A stretch of DNA of 64,000 bases, taken from NCBI GenBank assembly GCA_039519185.1, contig CM076848.1:32972849-33036848 (forward strand). The letters run 5' to 3'. The first letter of the stretch is position 1. Each line of letters starts with the position of its first letter. Below the pieces are notes generated by a model. That model searched no databases and was not told where the DNA came from. It worked only from the letters and a program-made list of their open reading frames with translations. A program made the translations under genes and the position numbers. Below are positions 22,590 to 32,326 of this stretch, piece after piece. This DNA comes from Astragalus membranaceus. Its lineage: Eukaryota > Streptophyta > Magnoliopsida > Fabales > Fabaceae.

Positions 22590-23712
22590 AGGAGAGTTTA
22601 TTTTTTGTCACTTGATCTCTATTAATGCACCTACCCACCATATATGTTGATAGCATTTTTTCTGGCTTGTTTTGAATGAATTATGCTAAAAGTAAAAAAA
22701 AAATAGAGATTTTGCCTTTAGGGGATCCCATAATTAATTTACTTGACAGACTTGTGCTTAATTGTAACTATGAGGTTGTCCTTAGGAAGCCGATAACTAG
22801 CATTTGTCCCTGTTGAGTAATTTTTGTGAACTAGCTTCTAAATGTGAGATCTGAGCCTTTCTTGTCTCTAATCTCCAAGTCAAACTCTTGTAGCAACAAG
22901 ATCCACCTGATTAACCTGGGTTTTGCATCCTGCTTTCCAAGCAAATATCTAATGGCAGCATGATCAGTATAAACAATAACTTTAGAAAGAACAAGGTAAT
23001 GACGAAACTTGTCAAATGCAAATACTACAGCTAGTAACTCTTTCTCTGTGGTAGTGTAATTTCTTTGAGCATCATCAAGAGTACGACTAGCATAGTAAAT
23101 GGTATAAAATACCTTATTCTTTCTTTGCCCCAAAACAGCCCCCACAGCAGTATCGCTAGCATCACACATAATTTCAAAGGGAAGCGACCAATCGGGGGCA
23201 ACAACAACAGGGGCACTAATTAATTTTTCCTTTAAACAATTAAAAGCCTTCAAACAAGTGTCAGAAAAATCAAAAGTGGCCCCCTTAACCAAGAGGTCAG
23301 TCATAGGCTTTGCAATTTTTGAGAAGTCTTTAACAAACCTCCTATAGAATCCGGCATGGCCTAGAAAACTACGGACCCCCTTAACAGAATTGGGTGGGGG
23401 CAACTTTGTAATTACCTCAACCTTTGCAGGATCAACTTCAATGCCTCTAGTGGACACCTTATGTCCTAGAATAATACAATCTTGTACCATAAATTGGCAC
23501 TTTTCCCAATTGAGCACTAAATTGGTATCCCTGCATCTCTGCAACACTGAATTCAAGTTATGTAAACAATCCTCATAAGAGGATCCAAAGACGGTAAAAT
23601 CATCCATGAATATCTCAATGCATTTTTCAAAACAAGCCAGAAAAAATGCTATCAACATATATGGTGGGTAGGTGCATTAATAGAGATCAAGTGACAAAAA
23701 ATAAACTCTCCT
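22590..23712. repeat. Inverted duplication: antisense pol fragment within a foldback
   Basis: 22850-23630 is an exact-length (781 bp) reverse-complement copy of 20198-20978, from the reverse transcriptase active site into RNase H. Only a couple of base changes were noticed (for example one Glu to Gly change). It is bracketed by an 87-bp inverted repeat: 22590-22676, with its complement at 23626-23712. The pol piece joins the right arm through a 5-bp microhomology (TTCAA). About 173 bp of unique spacer (22677-22849) separates the left arm from the pol piece. The pattern fits template switching during reverse transcription. Confidence 0.9.
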
Positions 23713-24224
23713 TGGAATTAATTTGGAGTTTGGGCAAAAATTGTAAAATAGATAGGAGCTCTATATTTGGTTTCAAATGTTACTATTTATTTCTTATTTT
23801 TTTTTTAACCCTTTGATTATCCCTTCTTTCTTATTTCCTACCCTGCATGAATTCACTCTGGCCCCATTACAACCCTTAACACCCAATCTTTTGCATGCAT
23901 GTGAACTATTTAGTGGAGATTTGGTCAAATTACAAACATATGGTAATGTGCATTTTGTTGAAACTTGAGTGTATATTTTCCCTAGTCCCTAAACACTAAG
24001 AGAGATTGTGAGTAAGTGTCTTTGTTCACAGAAATGTATTCTTCAGAGACTTGAGCCTCTAATTGGGCAACCTTTTGACACCTCATTTGTGCTATACTGT
24101 CTATTGTCTGTCATTGTGCTTTTAATTTTGGATCTCTTATTTGGCTGTCTCTGTTACTTTTTTGAAAAATTTATTGAGCCAGGAAATTTGCTTGAGGACA
24201 AGCAAAAGTTAAGTGTGGGGGAGT
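23713..24224 (+). other. 3' untranslated region and polypurine tract of the Athila-type element
   Basis: No envelope-like or other protein is evident. AAGTGTGGGGGAGT directly before the 3' LTR is the polypurine tract that primes plus-strand synthesis. Confidence 0.7.
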
Positions 24225-24356
24225 TGATAAACTCTAATTTAGTGTAATTTTAGAGATATTTTTGGATTACTTTTTAGAGCAATTATTACCAAATATATAA
24301 ATTGTTGACTAAATTTGCTCTATATTTTGTAGGAAAGAAGAAAAGATAAAAATGCA

Positions 24357-24421
<65 letters not shown>

Positions 24422-24580
24422 TGTATGTGTGTTTGGGTTTGAAAGAACAAGAATGTGGCCCAAAATGTGGTGAAAGTGAAGCCCATGATGGAATTGAAGT
24501 GCCCAACAAGTTATAAACCTAAGGAACAAATATAAAAAAAAGGAGCTGCACAGAAAAGGAGAGCACAACAACAAAAGAGA

Positions 24581-25401
24581 TGTCTGGTTGTTGGATTCAA
24601 AGGCCAGGAAATACCAGAAAGTGGGTTCATTTTAAATATGAGAGACTTCAAGGAATTTGCTTTAAATGTGGAAGATTTGGTCATGATCAAAAGTTTTGTG
24701 AAATACCTTCTATCATGGCAGCTGACAATAAAACCCTTCCTAAGTATGGACCTTTCCTCTATGCATCTAAGCCAAAAGTTTTCCATGGAAGTTACCTGAA
24801 TCAACAAGGTAGACAAACTCAGAATCAAGCTGGTACTTCTAGTCATCCTCCATCTCCCAATGAAGACTCAGATCCTGCAAATGGTCAAAAAGAAAAGCAT
24901 CATCAGCATAATTATGAAAGTACCAGTTTACCAGATTTTTCTGATCTTGCAGATAGGGGTAGCCCTATCCCTAGTCAGAATCTTGAGAAGGGTAATTCAT
25001 CTAATAGTATTAATTCTCAACATAAACCTGATTTTCAATCTAAAGTGCCTGGAATTATTAGAAGATTGCCTTCAAAGGATTATGCTTTACCAAAATTTGA
25101 TTATCCTCCTCCATACTTTGTGGAATTTCCTTTGGAGGATAAGGATATTGCTGATACTAGCTCACACAGTATCCCAGAAATGGTAGAAGAAACTCTTAGT
25201 GCTGAGCTTCAAGCTAGACTAAAAATTAAAAGAATTAGAGAACCTACTTCTCTATACTTAACTAATGGTGAAGTGTGTGAAGATGCTGATAACTTAAGTA
25301 AAAAAGCTAGGGTGGTGGCAGTTATTGATGATTACATATATGTGGAAACTCATAATAAGACTGAGGAGGCGGGTCATTCCATGCCCCCTACTGTCAAATG
25401 A
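24581..25401 (+). CDS. LINE-2 ORF1, C-terminal part (partial)
   Basis: The RNA-binding ORF1 protein has lost its N-terminal half through 5' truncation. The remaining reading opens with RKWVHFKYERLQGICFKC and a zinc knuckle of the form CFKCGRFGHDQKFC (about 24658-24699), then a polar, low-complexity tail of about 220 residues. The first ATG (24580) uses an A from the LTR and is an artefact of the junction. The stop TGA (25399-25401) overlaps the ATG of ORF2 as ATGA. Confidence 0.8.
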
Positions 25402-28400
25402 CTTGCATCACTTGGAATTGTCGAGGGTTGGCAGCTGCCTCGACAAACAGAGAGCTTATTGATCTTATCAAAGGTCATAAGCCTGCCATTCTTTGCCTTA
25501 TGGAAACCAGAGCCCATAAGGAAAGAGTGGAAAGAGTTAGAAGGAAATTTAGGTTTCAAAATTCTTTTTGTGTGGAATCTATTGGCAGTTCAGGAGGTGT
25601 TTGCCTTTTTTGGAGTGATTATTATGAAATTCAAGTGTTAGAGTCTTGTTCTAATTATATTCATACAGCTGTGAAAGAAAGAAGAAGTGGGTTTATGTTT
25701 GTTTTCACCTTTGTGTATGGGAATCCTACCTTTGCTGCTAGAAGGAATCTTTGGGATAAAATTGCCAGATTTGAGCCTATTCATGAAGGTCCCTGGTGCT
25801 GTGCTGGAGATTTCAATGAAATGACCTCTGATCTAGAAAAGGATGGTGCTCATCCTGTGGAGCCGATTCGTATGAGGTTATTTAAAGAGTTCCTTAGTGA
25901 TTCTAAGTTGATGGACTTAAAGCTGCAAGGTAACAGATTTACTTGGATGAGTAATCCTAGAGATGGGGATGTTACTAGACAAAAAATTGATAGGGTTCTT
26001 GCTAATTGGGCTTGGAGAGACAATTTTCCTCATGCTATTGCCATTGCCCTTCCTATTATCAGCTCTGATCACTCTCCTATCATTTTTAATCCTAAGCCAG
26101 CTATGACTAGTGGTCATTCTTTTAAGTATGAGTCTTTTTGGGAGGAGCATGAGGAATGTAGAGGTGTTGTCTCTAATGCTTGGCAGGATTCTTCTATCGC
26201 TAATCCATGGGATAGGTGGAAGAATAAGGTTAAAAGTTGTAAAAGAGAGCTTCAAAGTTGGCATTCTAATACATTCAGGAATGCTGCAAAAGAAATTTAT
26301 GTATTAAAACATCAGCTTCAGCTTGCCTTAAATTCGCCTCCTAACTTGGTTATTTGGGCTGATGTTTCTCATCTTAGAAACAGAATTGATAAGCTTTGGC
26401 AGCAAGAAGAACAATATTGGGGTCAGAGATCTAGGATCAAATGGCTTAATTATGGTGACAAGAACTCTAATTTCTTCCATGCTTCAACTATTCAAAGGAG
26501 GGACAGAAACAAGCTGCTTAGAATTAAAGATGGGAATGGAGTGTGGCTTGAAGGTCAATCTGAAGTTATGAGAGGTATTTTTAACTTCTATAATGATCTA
26601 TATACTGATGAAACTCCTTCTGGCATGGACTTTTGCCTCAAGGTTATTCCTAAGTGTGTGGATGACTCTATCAACAATCTCCTAACTTGCTCAGTTAGTT
26701 TCAATGAAGTTAAATCTGCTGTTTTTGAGCTGGGAACTTTAAAGGCTCCTGGCCCAGATGGGTTTAATGGGCTGTTTTTCCAAAAAAACTGGGATATAAT
26801 TAAGGATGATGTCTTTAACTCTGTTAATCAATTTTTCTTAGATGGTTCTTTGGGTGAGGATGTTAATTTTACCAACATTGTTCTTATTCCTAAGACTCAG
26901 CATCCTGAGTCTATTTCTCAACTAAGGCCTATTAGTTGTTGCACTTTTATCTATAAAATCATAGCTAAGATCTTTGTGTCTAGGTTGAAACCATTTCTGG
27001 CTGCTATTATTACTCCTCAACAAAGTGCTTTTGTTGGGGGGAGAATGATTCAAGATAATCTGATTATTGCACATGAAGCATTTCATTTCCTTAAAAAAAA
27101 GGATGGTAATAGAGGTAAAGGTATAGCCTTAAAGTTAGATATGAATAAAGCCTATGATAGGATTAACTGGTTGTTTCTCAGAAAAGTTCTCCTAGCCTAT
27201 GGATTTTCAGAGTCTTGGGTCAATTCAGTCTTAATCTTGGTCTCTTCTGTGTCTTATTCGTATCAAGTGAATGGCTTTGCCTCTAAAAGAGTATTTCCTA
27301 AAAGAGGATTGAGGCAAGGAGATCCTCTTTCTCCCTACTTGTTTATTCTAGTGTTTGATGTTTTGTCTAGGTTGATTTCTGACGCTTGTCATAACAAGTC
27401 TCTTCATGGTATTAATCTTGCAAATTCTGCTCCTACCCTTTCTCATCTTTTTTTTGCAGATGATGCCATTTTATTCACTAGGGACTCTCAAGAAGATGTT
27501 TTTCAAATAATTAATATTCTAAACACCTTTACTAAAGCTTCTGGTCAGAAAATAAATCTTAGCAAATCTGGAATTATTTGTGGCTCTAAGGTGGTTACTG
27601 AAACTAAATTAGCTATTGCTAGAATCACTAATATTCCCTTATGGGATCATCCTGGGAAGTATTTTGGTATTCTTGCTGAATGGGGTGGTTCTAAAGTTCT
27701 TGGGTTATCTTGGCTGAAAGACAGAGTGTTATCTAAGATGGAAGGTTGGAAAGGTAATCTATTAAACCAAGCAGGGAAGGAAGTGTTGATTAAGTCAGTG
27801 ATTCAAGCTATTCCAACATACATTATGTCTATCCTTCATCTTCCTAAGACGTTTTGTGCCTCCTTAACTTCTGCTGTTGCTAAATTCTGGTGGCAGAATT
27901 CTGCTAATAAGAGAGGTATTCATTGGAGGAAATTTGAGGAATTATGTTCTCCTAAGTTTCTAGGTGGGCTTGGATTCAAAGACTTTCAAAATTTGAACAC
28001 CTCTTTGCTATCTAAACAAGTTTGGAAATTGATTAATGAGCCTAATTCTTATTGGGCTTCTACTTTGAGGGCTATCTACTTTCCTCATTGTGAGTTTAAG
28101 CTTGCTGCTGTTGGGAGGAATGTTTCTTGGGTTTGGAGAAGCTTGATTCATGGTAGAGCTATGATTTTTAAAGAAGCTAGGTGGGTAATTGGTCCTGGTG
28201 TTAGAGTTAATATTTCAAATGATATTTGGACTGCCTCTGGTGAAAGAGCTATTCTTCTACCAACTGCCTCTGTTTCTTCAGTAGGGGAACTTATGGACAA
28301 CTCTCATGAATGGGATCTAGACAAGCTTAAGAGGAATCTAATTCCTAAATCTGCTATTGAGGTTCTTAAAACTCCTATCTCTAGAATATCTGCTTCTGAT

Positions 28401-29504
28401 CATATGGTCTGGCCTCATTCCAAAGATGGTATTTATTCAGTTAAGTCTGGATACAGAGTACTAAAGACTTCTCAGCCCAACCTTAATGCCTCTACATCTA
28501 GTGGTATCCCTAATGATGTGTGGAAGGTTATTTGGAGTGCTAATGTCCCTGCCAAAATGAAGCATTTCTTATGGAAGGCCACTCATAACTACTTGCCTAC
28601 TAAAGAGGCTCTATACAAGAAAAAAATTTCCACCTCTCCAAAATGTCCATTCTGTAAAGTTAATCATGAAACGGTTGAGCACTTACTTCTTCTTTGTCCC
28701 TGGACTCTACCTCTTTGGTTTGGGCTTCAAATTGTTCCTACTCCTACTTCTATTGGGTTGACTTCTTTCTCTGGCTGGTTCATGGATAAGTTCAGGTCTT
28801 TCCATCAAGACTCTAATCAAATGTTAACTAAGCTGATTTTCTCTCTGTGGAACATTTGGAAAATGAGAAATAATTCATTCTTCAATGACAAACTTCCTAA
28901 TCCATTGGAGGCTCTGTTTATGATCAATTCTCTGTGGTTTGAATTTATCAACTCTGTTAAGCAGCCTATTATCAATGTCTCTAATGTTCAATCCCCCCAG
29001 CCCAAACAGTGTGGCCCAAGCAAGTGGAAACCACCAACAGGTAATTACTCTAAAATCAACTATGATGCTGCTTTTGACAAAGCAACATGCACAGGAGCTA
29101 TTGCTATAATTTGCAGAAATAATAGAGGTAATATACTTACTGCTAGTCACAAGAGGATCTTTGCGAACTCTTCCTTGGTGGCTGAAGCTCTTGGCATCCG
29201 TGAAGCTATGTCCATTGCTGTTTCTCTTAGCCTTAATCATGCTATTATAGAATCGGATAATCTCCAAGTTGTCACCTTGTGCAAAAATGAAAAATCACAT
29301 CCTAAAATTAGTGGTATTCTTAATGATATAAGAGAATACAAAAAGGAGATAAGTGGTTGTTTATTTACCTGGACGAGGCGAGATGGTAACAAGCTTGCTA
29401 ATGAGTGTGCGTCTTTAGCTGCAAAAGGAAGATTGCAATCTAATTGGACTTCTAGGCCTCCGGATAGTCTTCGAAGAATTATTAGTGATGATTGTGTGAA
29501 GTAA
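25398..29504 (+). CDS. LINE-2 ORF2: AP-type endonuclease, reverse transcriptase, zinc domain, RNase H
   Basis: This is the enzyme of target-primed reverse transcription: it nicks chromosomal DNA and copies LINE RNA at the nick. It has 1,368 residues without interruption. The endonuclease (about 1-220) has WNCRGL, METR, AGDFNE and SDHSPI. The reverse transcriptase (about 430-800) has KAPGPDGF, LKLDMNKAYDR, RGLRQGDPLSPYLF and the active site FFADDA. The zinc domain has CPFCKVNHETVEHLLLLC (about 1083-1100). The RNase H (about 1215-1340) has NYDAAFD, AEALGIREA and IIESDN. The start ATG overlaps the ORF1 stop, which suggests reinitiation. All catalytic motifs look intact, so the protein may be functional although this copy lacks a full ORF1. 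Confidence 0.93.
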   Translation: MTCITWNCRGLAAASTNRELIDLIKGHKPAILCLMETRAHKERVERVRRKFRFQNSFCVESIGSSGGVCLFWSDYYEIQVLESCSNYIHTAVKERRSGFMFVFTFVYGNPTFAARRNLWDKIARFEPIHEGPWCCAGDFNEMTSDLEKDGAHPVEPIRMRLFKEFLSDSKLMDLKLQGNRFTWMSNPRDGDVTRQKIDRVLANWAWRDNFPHAIAIALPIISSDHSPIIFNPKPAMTSGHSFKYESFWEEHEECRGVVSNAWQDSSIANPWDRWKNKVKSCKRELQSWHSNTFRNAAKEIYVLKHQLQLALNSPPNLVIWADVSHLRNRIDKLWQQEEQYWGQRSRIKWLNYGDKNSNFFHASTIQRRDRNKLLRIKDGNGVWLEGQSEVMRGIFNFYNDLYTDETPSGMDFCLKVIPKCVDDSINNLLTCSVSFNEVKSAVFELGTLKAPGPDGFNGLFFQKNWDIIKDDVFNSVNQFFLDGSLGEDVNFTNIVLIPKTQHPESISQLRPISCCTFIYKIIAKIFVSRLKPFLAAIITPQQSAFVGGRMIQDNLIIAHEAFHFLKKKDGNRGKGIALKLDMNKAYDRINWLFLRKVLLAYGFSESWVNSVLILVSSVSYSYQVNGFASKRVFPKRGLRQGDPLSPYLFILVFDVLSRLISDACHNKSLHGINLANSAPTLSHLFFADDAILFTRDSQEDVFQIINILNTFTKASGQKINLSKSGIICGSKVVTETKLAIARITNIPLWDHPGKYFGILAEWGGSKVLGLSWLKDRVLSKMEGWKGNLLNQAGKEVLIKSVIQAIPTYIMSILHLPKTFCASLTSAVAKFWWQNSANKRGIHWRKFEELCSPKFLGGLGFKDFQNLNTSLLSKQVWKLINEPNSYWASTLRAIYFPHCEFKLAAVGRNVSWVWRSLIHGRAMIFKEARWVIGPGVRVNISNDIWTASGERAILLPTASVSSVGELMDNSHEWDLDKLKRNLIPKSAIEVLKTPISRISASDHMVWPHSKDGIYSVKSGYRVLKTSQPNLNASTSSGIPNDVWKVIWSANVPAKMKHFLWKATHNYLPTKEALYKKKISTSPKCPFCKVNHETVEHLLLLCPWTLPLWFGLQIVPTPTSIGLTSFSGWFMDKFRSFHQDSNQMLTKLIFSLWNIWKMRNNSFFNDKLPNPLEALFMINSLWFEFINSVKQPIINVSNVQSPQPKQCGPSKWKPPTGNYSKINYDAAFDKATCTGAIAIICRNNRGNILTASHKRIFANSSLVAEALGIREAMSIAVSLSLNHAIIESDNLQVVTLCKNEKSHPKISGILNDIREYKKEISGCLFTWTRRDGNKLANECASLAAKGRLQSNWTSRPPDSLRRIISDDCVK

Positions 29505-29964
29505 AGCGATGCTTCCTTGCTATGTTTTTCCCTCTTCTCCGTTGTGAATCTGAAGGTCTTCATGTGTTTTGTTGCGTTTCATACATGGATCATCGATTGT
29601 GGCTCACTGGATGCAGAAGATGTTTGTCATCAAGTAATGTTTGGCGAAGCTGCGATGAGGGAGCTCTTCTATCATTAAGGTTTTTCAATTAGGGTTGCGT
29701 TAATCAGGTCTCGGTCTTCTGGCTTGTGTTTAAGCCGTAGATTAGTTCATGGGCCGGGTTGGATTTTATCCGCTTTTTGTTCCTTGCCTTAAATGGTGGG
29801 CTTGTTTTTTTATTCTTGAACCTTAGTTTTTGCCTGTTGCTACCTTTAGTATATCCTTGACTTGTTTGGATATATTTGGTTCAACTTGGCTCTTGTTTGT
29901 TGTATTTGGTTGGGGCCTTGCCCATTTCTTTGGTAATCAATACAACTTGACCAAAAAAAAAAAA
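29505..29964 (+). other. LINE-2 3' UTR and poly(A)
   Basis: About 450 bp of T/G-rich untranslated sequence, ending TTGGTAATCAATACAACTTG and a poly(A) run. Similar endings are typical of plant L1 elements. Confidence 0.7.
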
Positions 29965-31556
29965 AAAGAGGGAGCCGTACGTACATAATATACAAACAGT
30001 AGCCGCGGGAGAAAAAAAGTGCACGCAGGAACATTTGTCGCGCACCAACGGTAACGCCGGTAAGGAGAAGAGAGAGTTTTGGGTACCCGTTCTTGACACC
30101 GTGAGAGAGCTCTGGAGCAGAAAAAGGAGACAGAAAATTCAAGATAAAGATTTTCTCTAATCCGGGTTATTTTTATCTCTGCAATTTATGACTCCTAATT
30201 TTATTTCATTGTTCTTGAACACTATGGATAGCTAAATCCTCTTCTAGGGTCTAGGTGGATCTTGTTTGATTAGAGACCTTTTTATGTTTTAATTTATACT
30301 TTGAGTCCCTAATTTTTATTCCAATTAATATTATCCTATTGCTTTATCACATAATTAGGATTGACAACCCTTTGCATGTTCATAATCAATTAGTTGATCA
30401 GCGACCGTACTGCAATTAGTTGGTGGACCTATAGGATAATTGAGACTATAATTAATGAATGACCAAACTTTAATTTAGTCTTCCAATCATTCAACCTTTT
30501 TGTACCTTATGCTTTCCTTCGATTTAAATTCTAGCATGACCAAACTAGGGTTAATTTAGGGAAAAAAATATTAATCGCGAATGACCAACGGGTTAATAGC
30601 CTTAGTAAAGGGATTGGTAATTGAATAAAATAAGGGGATTCAGGTAGAATTAGACATAGAGGAATCGAAACTTGCAAGTGAAACCGTGACCTTAGACTTC
30701 TCTCCATTGGTTAATCTTTACATTTTAATTCTTGCTATTTATTTCTTTTTATTTTTAGTTTCTATAACCACCAAATATTCGTTCGTCTAAATAATAATTA
30801 ATCTTAAGTAGTTTGGTACTTATTAACTAATCCCTGTGGAGACGATATTTTTTATACTACTTCTGCGATAGAGTACACTTGCTCTAGTGTGTTTTTAACG
30901 CAACAGAAACCATAATCTTATCAGCCTATTAAAAATCACATGATCAAAGGGGATCAAAACAAATTAAGAGAAATAACTAATATCATAGTGATGATCAAAT
31001 ATTATTAAGAGAAGGGATTAATTCTGCTATATAGCTTGTAATAATATTACCTCTTTATTTTGGAAGGGCTTTGGTTTGTTGCTGTAGTAAGATATTTCTT
31101 GATTCTGATATCATAGTGTCTTTTGGAATTGTTTTAAAAAAAAGTGACTTTTACCTACGGACAAAATCGTAGTTAAAAGTCATTTTTTATAACAGTCACT
31201 TTTACCTACGGATAGAAACTATAGGTAAAAGTCAACTTTTTAAAAAAGTATCCAAACCAAATTTTTATTTCGGAAATACCATTTTTACCTAAATCTGGAA
31301 ACCTTTTTTTTTCAGAATTTCGAAAATACCTCTTTCTACATATTTCCGGAAGCCATTTTTGGGAAATTTCCGGAGATACCTTTTTGAGGTGTTTCCGGAA
31401 CACAAATTTTACATTCCGGAAATACCTCTTAAAAGATACTTCTGGAAAGTTTTCCAAAAATCAATTTCCAGTTAAATTTTAGTAAAAATGTGAGGGGTAT
31501 TTTGGGAATAAAATGAGTTACGGGGGTACAAGGTCTAATAGGGGATAAAAAAAACC

Positions 31557-31768
31557 ATTAAATAAAGGAAAATTACACAACCAGATATAACAACCCAATT
31601 AAAATATTTTACTATCTATTTAATTGACTCATACAACGAGATAGTAAGACTGTAAGAGACTATCCAACAAATGGACCTCTCGTCACTCTCATTCTTATTC
31701 TGAATAACATAAACGGTACTCTCATACTAGTGAGTAGCTCCCCTCCCAGTATCCTGCATCCGCAACTT
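31557..31768. other. Downstream flank and 3' UTR of LTP-B
   Basis: It is colinear with 1291-1517 beyond LTP-A, with small indels. This is the continuation of unit 2 after the nested elements. Confidence 0.65.
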
Positions 31769-32326
31769 CTACTTGATGCTGCAAGTGTAACAGACAAAAA
31801 AACAAGTTAGCACTTAACTCTCTGTTTTCACTACAGTTCATAATAATTGCCATAGAAATAGAAATAAAATAGAAAAAATACAATTTTGAAAAATACGGAA
31901 ACAACTTTTTTCATTTCAATTTCTTTCTCAAAAAATTAGTAGTAATTAAAATAAATAAATAAATAAATAGCTCTAAACATACGTGGCACAGTTGGTGGAT
32001 GTGCTGATCTTGTAAGGAATGTTGACACCACATTTTCCAGGGAGTCCTGCGGCGACAGCTTGGTTCAAGCCGGAAATGGAACCGGCTGCGCTTTTCAAAC
32101 AGTTGCAGGCAGCCTGACGGTCAGGGGTTGTGCTGGCGGCAGCATTGAGTGTCCTGACTCCACCACAGCAGGGAGCAGATGGACCAGGACCACCCTTCAG
32201 ATATTGGAGGCAAGGAGCAATTGCACTTGCCACCTGACCACAGCTGATTGCTGCCTCTGCCATGGGTGCACTCAATACTACCATGCACATGGCCACAACC
32301 ACACACACAAACTTCATGCTCGCCAT
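31769..32326 (-). CDS. LTP: Non-specific lipid transfer protein, type 1 (LTP-B)
   Basis: Paralogue of LTP-A, with the same role as a secreted lipid-binding protein. Exon 1 is 32326-31983, the intron 31982-31779 (204 nt, GTATGT...TTGCAG) and exon 2 31778-31769. Splicing gives the ending NCATIK; reading through the intron would give NCATYV instead. The protein has 117 residues, with a signal peptide of about 25 and all eight cysteines (C-C-CC-CxC-C-C). It differs from LTP-A at about a dozen positions, mostly between cysteines 2 and 4. The start at MASMKF is preferred over an upstream in-frame ATG (32464), because the extra 46 residues are lysine-rich, would mask the signal peptide and would begin upstream of the TATA box. 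The TATA box is at 32424-32417. Confidence 0.94.

Larger units (their letters stand above)
24581..29964 (+). mobile_element. L1-type LINE (LINE-2), 5'-truncated, inserted in the 3' LTR
   Basis: It begins within ORF1 just upstream of the zinc knuckle and ends in a run of about 15 A (29953-29967, the last few shared with the LTR). There is no target-site duplication; comparison with the 5' LTR shows a 13-bp target deletion. ORF2 is complete and without stops, and the 3' UTR is about 450 bp. It is the youngest large insertion of this nest. Confidence 0.88.
15517..30905 (+). mobile_element. Athila-lineage Ty3/gypsy LTR retrotransposon, TSD GAAAC
   Basis: The 5' LTR is 15517-16807 and the 3' LTR is 24225-30905, which includes a LINE. 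Both begin TGATAAACTCTAATTTAGTG and end AACGCAACA. GAAAC flanks the element at 15512-15516 and 30906-30910. A primer-binding site matching tRNA-Asp type (16814) and a purine tract (24210-24224) are in place. Gag and pol share one frame with a single TAG between them. Only about ten differences between the LTRs were noticed by eye, besides a longer (TA)n in the 3' LTR, so the insertion is recent. No envelope-like ORF was found between pol and the 3' LTR; an inverted pol copy lies there instead. Confidence 0.92.
24225..30905 (+). repeat. 3' LTR of the Athila-type element, interrupted by a LINE
   Basis: The left piece is 24225-24580 and the right piece is about 29965-30905. The 5' LTR shows 13 extra bases, TTTTTTTATAATT, at the LINE junction (about 15853-15865), so the LINE insertion removed them. 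The (TA)n tract (24359-24418) is longer than in the 5' LTR. Confidence 0.88.
15086..31556. mobile_element. MULE-type non-autonomous element, split by an Athila retrotransposon
   Basis: The left end reads GGCTTTTTTTACCCCCCCTA with TTAGACC following. The right end is the inverse (GGTCTAATAGGGG..AAAAAAAACC, ending at 31556). ATTAAATAT (15077-15085) and ATTAAATAA (31557-31565) are the 9-bp duplication, and the LTP-A flank at about 1290 is the empty site (ATTAAATATAGGGG). The element proper is only about 1.08 kb: 15086-15516 plus 30906-31556, minus one GAAAC. It is built of TTCCGGAAATACCTC-type and CTTTTACCTACGG-type inverted motifs, so much of it can fold back. No coding region. Confidence 0.78.

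Noticed and set aside
22372..24224. Possible envelope-like ORF of an Athila element
   Set aside because: No frame of suitable length or with membrane segments; the longest frame is the antisense pol copy.
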